64,000 bases of DNA, taken from NCBI RefSeq assembly GCF_947504105.1, contig NZ_CANNGP010000010.1, positions 1 through 64,000 on the forward strand, given 5' to 3'. Source of the DNA: an uncultured Tateyamaria sp. (GTDB taxonomy: Bacteria > Pseudomonadota > Alphaproteobacteria > Rhodobacterales > Rhodobacteraceae). The notes under the pieces are model-generated. The model saw nothing but the letters and a program-made list of their open reading frames with translations. It did not search any database and was not told where the DNA came from. Positions 16,082 through 25,431 of the stretch are shown piece by piece (position 1 is the stretch's first letter; the number at the start of each line of letters is the position of its first letter). Made by a program: the position numbers and the translations under genes.

Positions 16082-16696
16082 TCATGGTTCGCCCCAGTTC
16101 ACTCCAACTGCCTCTTCGATACTCAACCGCCCAGCTGGCCATGGCACCATCAACGCCTTTGCAGCACCCAGATCGTCCCCCAGCCACACATCCATATCCT
16201 CACGTCTCAACAATACGCCCATGCGATGATGGATCGGGGCCACATCGGCATTCGGCTCACAGGTCACGGCGGCCACCTGCGGCACCTGCAAGCCACCCGG
16301 CGCTGTCCAGACATCCGTGATCGCTGCAAAATACAGGAACCCGCCCCCTTTGGGCGCAATCCGCCAAGCCGTCTTCTTCCGCTTCTCTCCGGTCCATTCG
16401 TACCAACCATTGACCGGGATCACGGCGCGGCCGACGCCATCAAACGCCGACTTGTCAAAAACTGTCTCTGACCGTGCGTTGATAATCTGCTCCATCACCG
16501 GGCGGCCGCGGGCATTCACACGCCCAACCGGCACGATACCCCACCGCATCCGTTTCAATACACCGTCAAATACAATGATCTCCTGGCTGGGCGCGATGTT
16601 CTGGCGGGCGGGTTCATTGTCGACTGTCCCCGCGGGGACACCAAGCGTGTCACTCAAATCTGACACGGGATCCGTGAAGAAAAACCGCCCCGGCAT
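16082..16696 (-). CDS. SRAP-domain protein (YedK/HMCES family) lacking the catalytic Cys2
   Basis: 204 residues. SRAP proteins crosslink to abasic sites in single-stranded DNA through Cys2, aided by conserved Asn, Glu and His. Here NARSET (Asn about 75), NGWYEW (Glu) and IHHRMGVLL (His) are kept, but the protein begins MPGRF where the family has MCGRF, so the essential Cys is Pro. The ATG-CCG-GGG reading is unambiguous, and no alternative start restores a Cys. It lies 2 bases after the TesA-type esterase and is probably in its operon. It may be a diverged, non-crosslinking paralogue. Confidence 0.85.
   Translation of the reverse strand: MPGRFFFTDPVSDLSDTLGVPAGTVDNEPARQNIAPSQEIIVFDGVLKRMRWGIVPVGRVNARGRPVMEQIINARSETVFDKSAFDGVGRAVIPVNGWYEWTGEKRKKTAWRIAPKGGGFLYFAAITDVWTAPGGLQVPQVAAVTCEPNADVAPIHHRMGVLLRREDMDVWLGDDLGAAKALMVPWPAGRLSIEEAVGVNWGEP
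16625..16640. repeat. 16-bp perfect palindrome, copy 1
   Basis: TGTCCCCGCGGGGACA, inside the SRAP coding sequence. An identical 16-mer lies in the mreB-mreC intergenic region at 45866-45881. Confidence 0.7.
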
Positions 16697-16698
16697 GT

Positions 16699-17334
16699 CT
16701 ATTCAACCCGCGCAATAAGGGCCTGTACGCTTGGTCCCAGCCCCTCGACGATCTGTGCAACACCTTCGGCATTCGGGTGGACACCGTCGGACTGCATGAA
16801 AGAGCGCGCATCAGCCGGATCGATCTCTGAACCTCCGAGACCTGTAAAGAAGCTGTCGACATAAAGCGTATCGAACTCCTCGGCGATTTCCGGGTACATA
16901 GCGTCAAACGCCTGTTTGTAATCGGGGCCATAGTTGCCCGGCGCTTGCATCCCCACAACCAATACTTCCACCCCGGCATCACGTGCGGTTTGCACGATGC
17001 CTTCCAGGTTGGCGCGGCTGACCTCTGGCCCGATCCCGCGCAACAGATCGTTGCCTCCAAGCGTGACAATCATCGCGTCCACCTCTGGCGTCAGCGTCCA
17101 CGCAACCCGGCTGAACCCGCCTTGGGTCGTATCGCCAGACACGCCAGCATTGATCAGGGTGACATCATGGCCGGCATTCGCCAACCATGCCTCGAGCTGC
17201 GGTACAAAACCCTGTTCGATCGGCAGACCATAGCCTTGGGTCAGGCTATCGCCCAACGCTGCAATGGTCACCGGTTCGGCCCACACCATCCCAGCCAACA
17301 GACTTACGACAATTGCACCTGTCACCTTGCCCAT
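16699..17334 (-). CDS. tesA: Periplasmic arylesterase/lysophospholipase, SGNH-GDSL (TesA-like)
   Basis: About 211 residues from the ATG at 17334. Signal peptide VTGAIVVSLLAGMVWA. SGNH blocks: GDSLTQGYGL (nucleophile Ser), GVSGDTT (Gly), GGNDLL (Asn) and DGVHPN (catalytic Asp/His). Hydrolyses thioesters, aryl esters or lysophospholipids in the periplasm. Divergent from an LolD-like ATPase and its FtsX-like permease, the arrangement seen for tesA-ybbA-ybbP in E. coli, which supports the assignment. SRAP gene follows after 2 bases. Confidence 0.9.
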   Translation of the reverse strand: MGKVTGAIVVSLLAGMVWAEPVTIAALGDSLTQGYGLPIEQGFVPQLEAWLANAGHDVTLINAGVSGDTTQGGFSRVAWTLTPEVDAMIVTLGGNDLLRGIGPEVSRANLEGIVQTARDAGVEVLVVGMQAPGNYGPDYKQAFDAMYPEIAEEFDTLYVDSFFTGLGGSEIDPADARSFMQSDGVHPNAEGVAQIVEGLGPSVQALIARVE

Positions 17335-17384
17335 GTTGATCCGATCTCCATATGACCCCGTAGACGATATAAAGGCGACCGAGC

Positions 17385-18077
17385 ATGTCCGATCCAGCCC
17401 TATCACTAAAAAATGCAGCACTCAGCCTCGATGGCAATGCCGGTCGGGTCGATATCCTGCACGGCATAACCATAGAAATAGGCAAGGGCGAAACAGTCGG
17501 GCTGGTGGGCCCGTCAGGGTCCGGCAAATCATCCTTGCTCATGGTTATGGGTGGGTTGGAGCGTGCGACCGGCGGCTCCGTCTCCGCACTTGGCCAGGAC
17601 CTGACACACATGAACGAAGACGCACTTGCCCGTTTTCGCCGCGGTCATATGGGCGTTGTCTTTCAAAGCTTTCACCTGATCCCGACCATGACCGCTCTTG
17701 AAAACGTGGCAACACCGTTGGAACTGGCTGGTGCTCGCGACGCATTCGACCGGGCCGAGGCAGAGCTGGAAGCCGTGGGTCTTGCCCATCGCAGCGGTCA
17801 TTATCCCAGCCAGATGTCTGGTGGCGAACAACAGCGCGTTGCACTGGCACGCGCCCTGGTCACGCGACCGGAAATCCTGCTGGCAGATGAACCCACCGGG
17901 AACCTTGACGGTGCCAATGGACAAGCCATCATGGACCTTCTTTTTGCCCTGCGCGACCGGCACGGTGCAACGCTGGTGCTGGTTACCCACGCGCCCGAGC
18001 TTGCATCACGCTGCGACCGCGTGATCCGCCTGGCCGATGGCCGGATCGAAGGGCCGGTGAAGGCCGCCGCGGAATGA
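17385..18077 (+). CDS. ybbA: ABC transporter ATPase, LolD/YbbA type
   Basis: 230 residues. Walker A GPSGSGKSS, signature MSGGEQQR, Walker B ILLADEPTGNLD and H-loop LVTHAPELA are characteristic of the MacB/LolD/YbbA subfamily, which drives mechanotransmission or lipoprotein extraction rather than classical import. The stop overlaps the permease start by 4 bases. The divergent tesA-type gene starts 50 bases away. Substrate unknown. Confidence 0.9.
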   Translation: MSDPALSLKNAALSLDGNAGRVDILHGITIEIGKGETVGLVGPSGSGKSSLLMVMGGLERATGGSVSALGQDLTHMNEDALARFRRGHMGVVFQSFHLIPTMTALENVATPLELAGARDAFDRAEAELEAVGLAHRSGHYPSQMSGGEQQRVALARALVTRPEILLADEPTGNLDGANGQAIMDLLFALRDRHGATLVLVTHAPELASRCDRVIRLADGRIEGPVKAAAE

Positions 18078-20602
18078 GCATCGCAACATCTGCCCGCTTT
18101 GCCCGCCGCGAATTGCGCGGGGGCCTGCGCGGCTTTCGCATCTTCCTGGCCTGCCTCTCCCTTGGCGTGGCTGCCATCGCAGCCGTCGGATCTGTCCGCT
18201 CCGCCATTGAGGCCGGGCTGGAGCGCGAAGGCGCAGCCTTGCTGGGTGGCGATGCCGAACTGGACTTCACCTACCGCTTTGCCACGGACGTCGAACGCGC
18301 GTGGATGGAAAATGTCGCGGACAACGTTTCAGAGATCGCCGATTTCCGTTCCATGGCAGTCGTCGACCAGAACGGGGATACGGAACGCGGGCTGACGCAG
18401 ATCAAGGCGGTCGATGGCGCCTATCCAGTGGTCGGCACTGTGGACCTGGACCCTGAAATTGAACTGCCCGACGCGCTTGCTGGCGCAGATGGCCTGCCTG
18501 GCGCTGTTATGGAGCGCGCGCTGATTGATCGACTGGGCCTGACGACTGGGGATTCTTTCCGCCTTGGCACGCAAGACTTCGTGCTGATGGCGACGCTGGT
18601 CCGCGAACCTGACAGCGCGGCTGGTGGCTTTGGTCTAGGACCGCGCACCATCGTGCTGCGCAGCGCGCTTGAGAACGCGCAACTGCTCGCACCCGGGACG
18701 CTGTTCAACTCCAAGTACCGTCTTGATCTGTCCGACAACACAGACCTTGCCACGCTCGAAGAAGAGGCGCGCGATCAATTCGAAGCCACCGGCATGCGGT
18801 GGACAGACGCGCGCAACGGCGCCCCCGGAGTGGCCGAGTTCGTGGACAGGCTGGGTGCCTTCCTCGTCCTCGTGGGGCTTTCGGGCCTGGCTGTAGGCGG
18901 AGTGGGTGTATCGGCGGCGGTGCGTGCCTATCTGGCGGGCAAGACATCCGTCATCGCGACGCTGCGCACGCTCGGAGCTGAGCGACGGACCATCTTCCAA
19001 ACCTATTTTATACAGATCGGTGTGCTGTCCTTGCTGGGCATCGCCATCGGCCTTGCCTTGGGCGCACTTACTCCCCTCGCCCTTGCCCCTATTATCGAAG
19101 CGCGGCTGCCGATCCCTGCCAGTTTTACGGTCTACCCAGCTCCACTGATCGAAGCGGCGATCTACGGACTTCTGACAGCCTTTGTTTTTACCTTGTGGCC
19201 GCTGGCCCGGGCTGAAGATGTGCGGGCCGCCACCCTGTTTCGCGATGCGCTGGACAAGACCCGGTTACTGCCCCGGCTGGGGTACCTGCTTTGGATGGGG
19301 CTTGGCCTTGGTGCGCTGATTGGTCTTGCCGGTGTGTTCTCGGGCACGTGGCGGCTGACCCTTTGGACTGCAGGCGGCATCGCATTTGCGCTTTTCCTAC
19401 TCGCCCTTGCGGCCACCCTGATCCGCTGGCTGTCGCGCAAGATCGCGCCCCGGGCCAAGGGACGCCCAGCCCTGCGATGGGCGCTTGGTGCCATCTCGGG
19501 AACTCGCGAAGGTGCCGCCTCTGTCGTCTTGTCCCTGGGCCTTGGCCTGTCAGTCCTTGCCGCGGTTGGGCAGATCGATGGCAACCTGCGCAACGCCATC
19601 ACCGGAAACCTGCCCGAGGTCGCGCCCAGCTACTTCTTCGTCGACATCCAGCGCGACCAGATGCTGGGCTATACTGAGCGTTTGGAAAGTGACCCAGCCG
19701 TCAGCCGTATAGACAGTGCACCGATGCTGCGGGGGATCATCACGCAGATCAATGGACAGCGGGCCGCCGATGTCGCAGGCGATCACTGGGTGCTGTCTGG
19801 CGATCGGGGCATCACATATTCCGAAGCACCTTCTGAAAACACGCGTATCACGGCGGGCGAATGGTGGCCCGAAGGCTACACCGGCGCGCCGCAAATCAGC
19901 TTTGCCGCCGAGGAAGCCGAAGAGATGGGCCTGTCCATCGGAGACAGTATGACCATCAACATCCTTGGCAGAGATATCATGGGCACGATCACATCGTTCC
20001 GCGAGGTCGACTTTTCGACCGCTGGCATCGGGTTCATTCTGTCCATGAACCCATCCGCTTTGCAGGGCGCGCCCCACACCTTCATCTCGACCGTTTATGC
20101 CGAGGACACCGCCGAAACCCAGATTCTGCGCGATATCGCAAATGCTTATCCCAACGTGACCGCCATCCGCGTCCGTGACGCCATCGACCGTGTAAGCGAA
20201 GTCCTCTCCGGCCTCGCGGCCGCGACGTCCTATGGCGCTGCGGCCACGCTGCTGACCGGGTTCCTCGTCCTGATCGGGGCGGCTGCGGCAGGCACGCAGG
20301 CACGTACCTACGAGGCGGCGGTACTGAAGACGCTGGGGGCCACCCGCCAAAGCATCCTGATCAGCTTCGCCACACGCGCCGCACTTTTGGGCCTTGGAGC
20401 GGGCACAGTGGCCCTGGCTGCCGGGATCGCAGGAGGTTGGGCGGTCAGCACTTACGTAATGGAAACCGATTTCACGGTGATCTGGCCGTCTGCCCTTGCG
20501 ATCATCATTGGGGGCATCGCAGCAACGCTCGTGGCTGGCCTTGCCTTCGCTTGGGGCCCGCTGGCGGCACGCCCGGCACACGTGTTGCGGGGACGTGAAT
20601 GA
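18074..20602 (+). CDS. ybbP: FtsX-like ABC permease, YbbP type (842 aa)
   Basis: Large permease with one N-terminal helix (residues about 20-45), periplasmic domains, and two FtsX-type four-helix blocks (about 255-430 and 700-840), including TLRTLGAERRTIFQTYF and VLKTLGATRQSILISF, the coupling segments that meet the ATPase. About ten membrane segments in all, as in YbbP. Coupled to the ATPase upstream (ATGA). Role probably envelope lipid or lipoprotein related, by analogy only. Confidence 0.9.
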   Translation: MSIATSARFARRELRGGLRGFRIFLACLSLGVAAIAAVGSVRSAIEAGLEREGAALLGGDAELDFTYRFATDVERAWMENVADNVSEIADFRSMAVVDQNGDTERGLTQIKAVDGAYPVVGTVDLDPEIELPDALAGADGLPGAVMERALIDRLGLTTGDSFRLGTQDFVLMATLVREPDSAAGGFGLGPRTIVLRSALENAQLLAPGTLFNSKYRLDLSDNTDLATLEEEARDQFEATGMRWTDARNGAPGVAEFVDRLGAFLVLVGLSGLAVGGVGVSAAVRAYLAGKTSVIATLRTLGAERRTIFQTYFIQIGVLSLLGIAIGLALGALTPLALAPIIEARLPIPASFTVYPAPLIEAAIYGLLTAFVFTLWPLARAEDVRAATLFRDALDKTRLLPRLGYLLWMGLGLGALIGLAGVFSGTWRLTLWTAGGIAFALFLLALAATLIRWLSRKIAPRAKGRPALRWALGAISGTREGAASVVLSLGLGLSVLAAVGQIDGNLRNAITGNLPEVAPSYFFVDIQRDQMLGYTERLESDPAVSRIDSAPMLRGIITQINGQRAADVAGDHWVLSGDRGITYSEAPSENTRITAGEWWPEGYTGAPQISFAAEEAEEMGLSIGDSMTINILGRDIMGTITSFREVDFSTAGIGFILSMNPSALQGAPHTFISTVYAEDTAETQILRDIANAYPNVTAIRVRDAIDRVSEVLSGLAAATSYGAAATLLTGFLVLIGAAAAGTQARTYEAAVLKTLGATRQSILISFATRAALLGLGAGTVALAAGIAGGWAVSTYVMETDFTVIWPSALAIIIGGIAATLVAGLAFAWGPLAARPAHVLRGRE

Positions 20603-20669
20603 GTCACGTTGCGGCACCGCAGCAAAGCATGGCAAACCAAGCACAAGTATTGGAATCGAGGACGTTGTC

Positions 20670-21539
20670 ATGACTGATCAGTTGCCCATGCCCGTGACCG
20701 CCCCCCTGTCTCAGGCCCAGAAAACACAGATCATCAACCTGATCCGTCGCGCCGCGCGTGCAGAAATCATGCCGCGCTTCCGCCGCCTCGATGCGGGAGA
20801 GATCGACACCAAACGGGATGAAACAGACCTTGTGACCCAAGCCGACACGGCAGCCGAGGCCATGATTACCCGCGGCCTCCAAATGGCGTTCCCCCACGCA
20901 TTGGTGATCGGGGAAGAGGCGGTGTCAGCAAAGCCTGATCTACTAGACGGTGTAGGGGAGGCGGAGCTAAGTTTTATCATCGATCCGGTCGATGGCACCT
21001 GGAACTTTGCCAAAGGCATGCCGTTGTTCGGCACGATGGTGTCGGTGTGCCGGTTCGGGCAGCCTGTGTTCGGCCTGATCTATGACCCGGTCGGTGACGA
21101 TCTGATCCTTGCCGACAACACGTCGCCCGCGCAATGGCAGACCCAGACTGGACGTATGCGGGCGATCCAAACGGCCATGACCAAACCTCTGAACCAGTTG
21201 GCGGGCTACGCCCACATCCGTCTTATGCCGCCCGCGGATCGCGCTCTGATGTGGACCAAGGTCGGCGCGATTGCCTTTATCGGATCGTTGCGCTGCTCGG
21301 CCCATGAATACCGTTTGTTGGCGACCGGTGCCGTGGACTTTGTCCTGTCTGGCCACCTCAACAGCTGGGACCACGCGGCTGGCGTGTTGATCTGTCAGCA
21401 AGCAGGCGGCAAGGCCGCGATGCTGGATGGATCGGACTACAATGCGACGGTCAAAACGGGTTACCTGCTTGCGGCTTCGTCACCAGAAGTCTGGGGCGTA
21501 GCTGCGGCGCATTTTGCCGACCTGATGTCTGACACATGA
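20670..21539 (+). CDS. Inositol monophosphatase-family phosphatase
   Basis: 289 residues from the ATG at 20670, which GAGGA precedes. IMPase signatures: EEAVS (metal-binding Glu), IIDPVDGTWNF (DPxDGT) and SWDHAAGVLICQQAGG (WDxAAG). Mg-dependent phosphatases of this family act on inositol phosphate, histidinol phosphate, 3'-phosphoadenosine phosphate or NADP; the substrate cannot be chosen by eye. Coupled to the following cyclotransferase-like gene by ATGA. Confidence 0.88.
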   Translation: MTDQLPMPVTAPLSQAQKTQIINLIRRAARAEIMPRFRRLDAGEIDTKRDETDLVTQADTAAEAMITRGLQMAFPHALVIGEEAVSAKPDLLDGVGEAELSFIIDPVDGTWNFAKGMPLFGTMVSVCRFGQPVFGLIYDPVGDDLILADNTSPAQWQTQTGRMRAIQTAMTKPLNQLAGYAHIRLMPPADRALMWTKVGAIAFIGSLRCSAHEYRLLATGAVDFVLSGHLNSWDHAAGVLICQQAGGKAAMLDGSDYNATVKTGYLLAASSPEVWGVAAAHFADLMSDT

Positions 21540-22075
21540 CACCTTGGTTTTTTGGTTATGGCAGCCTCGTCAACCGTGCCACGCATGACTATCCGCACGC
21601 CCAGCATGCAACCTTGGAAGGCTGGCGACGCATCTGGGTTCGCACCGCGTTGCGCGAGGTTGTTTTCCTGTCCGTGCACCCAGTGCAGGGGAACCGTATC
21701 GACGGATTGATCGCTTCTGTCCCTCGCGCGGATTGGGCCGCGTTGGATCAGCGCGAAACAGGCTATGACCGGATCGATGCAACCCGCTCCGTTCAACACA
21801 AGGCCGCGGCCAGCGACATCGCGGTATATCAGGTCCCAACCGCTGCCCAACGCAAGGATGGCGATCATCGCATTCTGCTGAGTTATCTGGACGTCGTCGT
21901 ACAAGGGTTCCATCGCGAGTTCGGAGAAGCGGGCGCAGAGCACTTCTTTGCCACGACCGATGGGTGGGACACACCCTTGCATGATGACCGCGCTGCACCA
22001 CTGTACCCTCGCGCACAACAGCTGACGGTGGCGGAACGTGCACTCACTGACAAGCTACTTGCGCAGGTTCAATAG
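21536..22075 (+). CDS. Gamma-glutamylcyclotransferase-fold protein
   Basis: 179 residues. Begins TPWFFGYGSLVNRAT, with the YGSL loop that binds the gamma-glutamyl group in GGCT-like proteins, followed by the LEGWRRIWV strand. A catalytic Glu is expected near the middle; the ALDQRETGYDRI segment is the likely place. Overlaps the IMPase stop by 4 bases and runs 21 bases into the convergent MATE gene. Function in glutathione or gamma-glutamyl turnover is inferred from the fold. Confidence 0.75.
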   Translation: MTPWFFGYGSLVNRATHDYPHAQHATLEGWRRIWVRTALREVVFLSVHPVQGNRIDGLIASVPRADWAALDQRETGYDRIDATRSVQHKAAASDIAVYQVPTAAQRKDGDHRILLSYLDVVVQGFHREFGEAGAEHFFATTDGWDTPLHDDRAAPLYPRAQQLTVAERALTDKLLAQVQ

Positions 22076-23398
22076 GGACAAAAGCCGACCCTCGCGGCCA
22101 AAACTGTCACGGGTAACCGCCTCACCGTCGGCTGCGATCACTCGCGAAGCCAGCACCCACGAAACAGCGCCAAAGACGACACCCGCCAACGCCTGCCCGA
22201 TCAGCACACCCGGCGCTCCGAAAAGCTGCGCACCCAGCCAGACCAGCGGGATCATCGCAACGGTGTTGCGGCCCCAATTCATCCCTGTGGAATAGAACGG
22301 GTGCCCGAGGTTGTTGAACGCGGCATTGGACACGAACAGCACTCCGTTGAAGAAGAAGAGCAGCGCCAATGGTCCACAAAACAGAAACAACAGCTCGCGC
22401 GTCAAGCCGGTTGCGGTAAAGAGATCAGCGATCGGGCCACGCAATACGAACAGAACGCCTGCAATCACGAAAATCATGACCCCGGCAAAGATAAGCGCCG
22501 CATTGAATCCGGTCTGCACCCTGTCATGTCGCCCAGCACCATAGTTCTGCCCCAGTATCGGGCCGACAGCCCCCGATAAGGCAAAGATCACGGCAAAGGA
22601 GAGGGGCATAAGACGACCTATAATGGCCATGCCCGCCACCGCTTCCACACCATATTGCGCCATGGATCGGGTTACGATGGCCTGCCCTACGGGTGTCGCG
22701 AACTGGGTCAGGATGGCTGGAAACCCAATTGTGACAAGCGGCCAAAGATCGCGCGCCATCCCGCGCAGATTGGGGCGGGGCAATCCGCCGTGATGGCGTA
22801 AGATCGGCAACAGCGCGGCTATGCCAATGGCGACACGCGCCGCGACGGATGCCAGCGCCGCGCCGGTCAGGTCCAGCCCCAAACCAAAGATCAGGATCGG
22901 GTCCAGAACGGCATTTACCCCACCACCCCAGATCGTCGCCATCATGGCTCTGCGTGCATCGCCATGCGCCCGCAAGATCGCGCTGCCCATCATGCCAGCC
23001 ACCAGAAACGGCAGGGAAGGGACGATGATGCGCAGATATCCTTCAGCCAATGTCGTCGTCTCACCCGTTGCTCCGATCCAAGCTACGAAGGCTGGAATGT
23101 TCCACCAGACGAACACCGAAAACAGCACGCTAAAACCAATGCCATAGGTCAGGCCATGCGCACTCCGCGCCCTTGCACGGCCTATATCCCCCGACCCCAG
23201 ATCGCGCGCCACCAGCGCGCCTACCGCAATTGCCATGCCGATGGAAAACGAGGTGGTAAAAAACAGGATCGACCCGGCATAGCCAACGGCCGCAGCAAGT
23301 TCGGCCTTGCCCAGCATCGAAATGAAAACCATATCGATGAAGTCGACCAGGAAAACAGCCATCAACCCGATGGTCGAGGTCAAAGACATCAATGTCAC
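22055..23398 (-). CDS. MATE-family efflux transporter
   Basis: 447 residues from the GTG at 23398, with about twelve membrane helices in two halves, typical MATE/NorM proteins that export drugs or metabolites by Na+ or H+ antiport. In-frame sequence upstream of the GTG reads AKFLSGSLLRH, which resembles the usual MATE N terminus, yet has no ATG, GTG or TTG. The true start is therefore uncertain and may be a rare codon further upstream. Substrate unknown. Confidence 0.85.
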   Translation of the reverse strand: MTLMSLTSTIGLMAVFLVDFIDMVFISMLGKAELAAAVGYAGSILFFTTSFSIGMAIAVGALVARDLGSGDIGRARARSAHGLTYGIGFSVLFSVFVWWNIPAFVAWIGATGETTTLAEGYLRIIVPSLPFLVAGMMGSAILRAHGDARRAMMATIWGGGVNAVLDPILIFGLGLDLTGAALASVAARVAIGIAALLPILRHHGGLPRPNLRGMARDLWPLVTIGFPAILTQFATPVGQAIVTRSMAQYGVEAVAGMAIIGRLMPLSFAVIFALSGAVGPILGQNYGAGRHDRVQTGFNAALIFAGVMIFVIAGVLFVLRGPIADLFTATGLTRELLFLFCGPLALLFFFNGVLFVSNAAFNNLGHPFYSTGMNWGRNTVAMIPLVWLGAQLFGAPGVLIGQALAGVVFGAVSWVLASRVIAADGEAVTRDSFGREGRLLSLLNLRK

Positions 23399-23483
23399 AT
23401 GCCGTAACAGCGATCCGGACAGGAACTTGGCCTGAGTCTCAGCTACAAGCCCGTCTCTTCTCTGTTCCCCAAAAATCTCCCTC

Positions 23484-23511
23484 GGAGGGTCGCTTTTTCA
23501 AAGCGCCCTCC
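23484..23511 (-). terminator. Hairpin downstream of gltX
   Basis: GGAGGG-T-CGCTTT pairs with AAAGCG-CCCTCC (two 6-base stems with one bulge and a TTC loop), 8 bases after the gltX stop. An ATTTTT run follows about ten bases later on the minus strand. It sits in the region upstream of the MATE gene. Confidence 0.6.
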
Positions 23512-23518
23512 GCCGGGA

Positions 23519-24844
23519 TCATGCGCGGGCCTTCACAACCTGCAAAAGCGGCATGAGTGAGCCCATGTCAGGCCCATGTCGTTGCCCGGTCAGGGCAAGG
23601 CGTAAGGGCATGAACAGGCCACGCCCCTTGCGACCCGTCGCCGCTTTTACCGCTCCGGTCCACGCGCTCCATGTGCCATCGTCAAATGGGCCCTCGGGCA
23701 GAAGGGTCATGGCCTCAGCGACGAAATCCTTGTCCTCATCTTCGATCACCGGCTCAGCCCCGTTGCGGCACAGCGCCCACCATGTGGCAATGTCAGCTCG
23801 CGTGTCTATGTTTTCGCGGATCACGGACCAGAACGCCTCCTGCTGATCGGCAGGCACCCCCGCAGCATCAAGGTCGGCCTTCACCGCCTCAACCGAAAGG
23901 GTCTGCAAATAACGGCTTGTCAGTGGCGCAAGGTCAGCCACGTCGAATTTGGTTGGCGCGGTGCCGAAACGGCCAACATCAAAGCCTTCGATCAGACTTT
24001 CCATGTCGGTGCGCAACTCTATCGGGTCCGACGACCCAAGACGGGCCAGCAGGCTGAGGATCGCCATTGGCTCCATGCCGCCAGCACGCAGGTCGCGCAG
24101 CGCCAGTGTGCCCAGACGCTTCGACAACGCCTCGCCCTGCGGGCCTGTCAAAAGCGAATGGTGGGCAAAGCGCGGCGCGGTGCCGCCCAGCGCCTCGATG
24201 ATCTGGATTTGCGTTGCTGTATTGGTCACATGGTCCGATCCGCGAACCACATCCGTCACACCCATTTCGGTGTCATCAACAACGGACGCGATGGTGTACA
24301 GCACCTGACCGTCCCCACGGATCAGCACCGGGTCGGATACGCTTGCAGCATCAATGCTGACATCCCCGATAATGCCGTCAGTCCATTCGATACGCTCATG
24401 ATCCAGTTTGAAGCGCCACACGCCCTGCCCGCGCTCGGCACGCAGGGCGGCCTTTTCCTCATCGCTCAGCGCCAGGGCAGCCCGGTCGTACACCGGCGGC
24501 TTGCCCATGTTCAGTTGCTTCTTGCGCTTAAGGTCCAGCTCGGTTGGTGTCTCGAACGCCTCGTAGAAGCGCCCAATCTCGCGTAGCTTGTCAGCAGCGG
24601 CAGCATAGCGATCCAGACGGTCCGACTGCCGCTCAACTCGGTCCCAATGCAGACCCAGCCATTCCATGTCCTGTTTGATCGCATCGACATATTCTTCCTT
24701 TGACCGCTCGGGGTCGGTATCATCGATACGCAGGATGAATGTCCCACCGGCCTTGCGCGCGATCAGGTAGTTCATCAAGGCTGTCCGCAGGTTGCCGATA
24801 TGTAGGTAACCGGTGGGGGACGGGGCAAAACGGGTGGTGGTCAT
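23519..24844 (-). CDS. gltX: Glutamate-tRNA ligase
   Basis: 441 residues from the ATG at 24844. Class I synthetase: FAPSPTGYLHIGNLRTAL contains the HIGH motif (HIGN) and EALSKRLGT is the KMSKS-like loop. Charges tRNA-Glu (and possibly tRNA-Gln, corrected by an amidotransferase in alphaproteobacteria). Slightly shorter than typical GltX; alphaproteobacteria often have two copies and this could be the second type. A separate DUF1801 gene precedes it by about 30 bases. Confidence 0.93.
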   Translation of the reverse strand: MTTTRFAPSPTGYLHIGNLRTALMNYLIARKAGGTFILRIDDTDPERSKEEYVDAIKQDMEWLGLHWDRVERQSDRLDRYAAAADKLREIGRFYEAFETPTELDLKRKKQLNMGKPPVYDRAALALSDEEKAALRAERGQGVWRFKLDHERIEWTDGIIGDVSIDAASVSDPVLIRGDGQVLYTIASVVDDTEMGVTDVVRGSDHVTNTATQIQIIEALGGTAPRFAHHSLLTGPQGEALSKRLGTLALRDLRAGGMEPMAILSLLARLGSSDPIELRTDMESLIEGFDVGRFGTAPTKFDVADLAPLTSRYLQTLSVEAVKADLDAAGVPADQQEAFWSVIRENIDTRADIATWWALCRNGAEPVIEDEDKDFVAEAMTLLPEGPFDDGTWSAWTGAVKAATGRKGRGLFMPLRLALTGQRHGPDMGSLMPLLQVVKARA

Positions 24845-24875
24845 GGCGATCTCCGGACTCTTGCCGCCTGCCTTG

Positions 24876-25331
24876 TCACAGGGGCCGCGCCTTGTCCAGT
24901 TCGGCCCGTGACCGCACCGGCCAGTGGGTTGCAAGATCGCGCAATCCCGCCGTAATCAGTTCGCCCAGAACATCCGGATCCACGCGTTCAAGTCGCGTGA
25001 TGTAAAGACAGGACTTGCCTGTCGCATGCGGTCCGAGCCGATCAAGTATGGGGGTGAAATCCGCGTAGCCGGGCATGATGTAGATGCTGAGCCTCGCCTT
25101 GCGTGGGGCAAATCCGGTGGCCATCCACGTGCCTGACCGACCAGAGGCATAGGTGTAGTCATAAGCCCCATATCCCACGATGCCGCCGGTCCACACCTGC
25201 GGTTCAAACCCGGTAAAACGGCGAAACAGCCCATCCAGTTGGCGCGCCTCATTGCGTCGGTTGTCAGGCTCGACACCCGCCACCCACTGGGAAAAACTGA
25301 CCGACAGAACCTTGGTTTTAGCGGCAGCCAT
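24876..25331 (-). CDS. DUF1801 domain protein
   Basis: 151 residues resembling DUF1801/YdhG proteins: a central WTGGIVGYGAYDYTY...WMATGFAPRKARLSIYIMPG and later KSCLYITRLERVDPDVLGELI. Cytoplasmic, no signal peptide. Function of the family is not established. Same strand as gltX, 31 bases upstream. Confidence 0.75.
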   Translation of the reverse strand: MAAAKTKVLSVSFSQWVAGVEPDNRRNEARQLDGLFRRFTGFEPQVWTGGIVGYGAYDYTYASGRSGTWMATGFAPRKARLSIYIMPGYADFTPILDRLGPHATGKSCLYITRLERVDPDVLGELITAGLRDLATHWPVRSRAELDKARPL

Positions 25332-25431
25332 GGCACCTCTCGCAAAAATGAACAGACCACCCTGCGTTGTGACGCGTGACTATGAGACATGCGCGCTATG
25401 TTGAGAGTCTCTGACAGGAAGGATAGCACCC

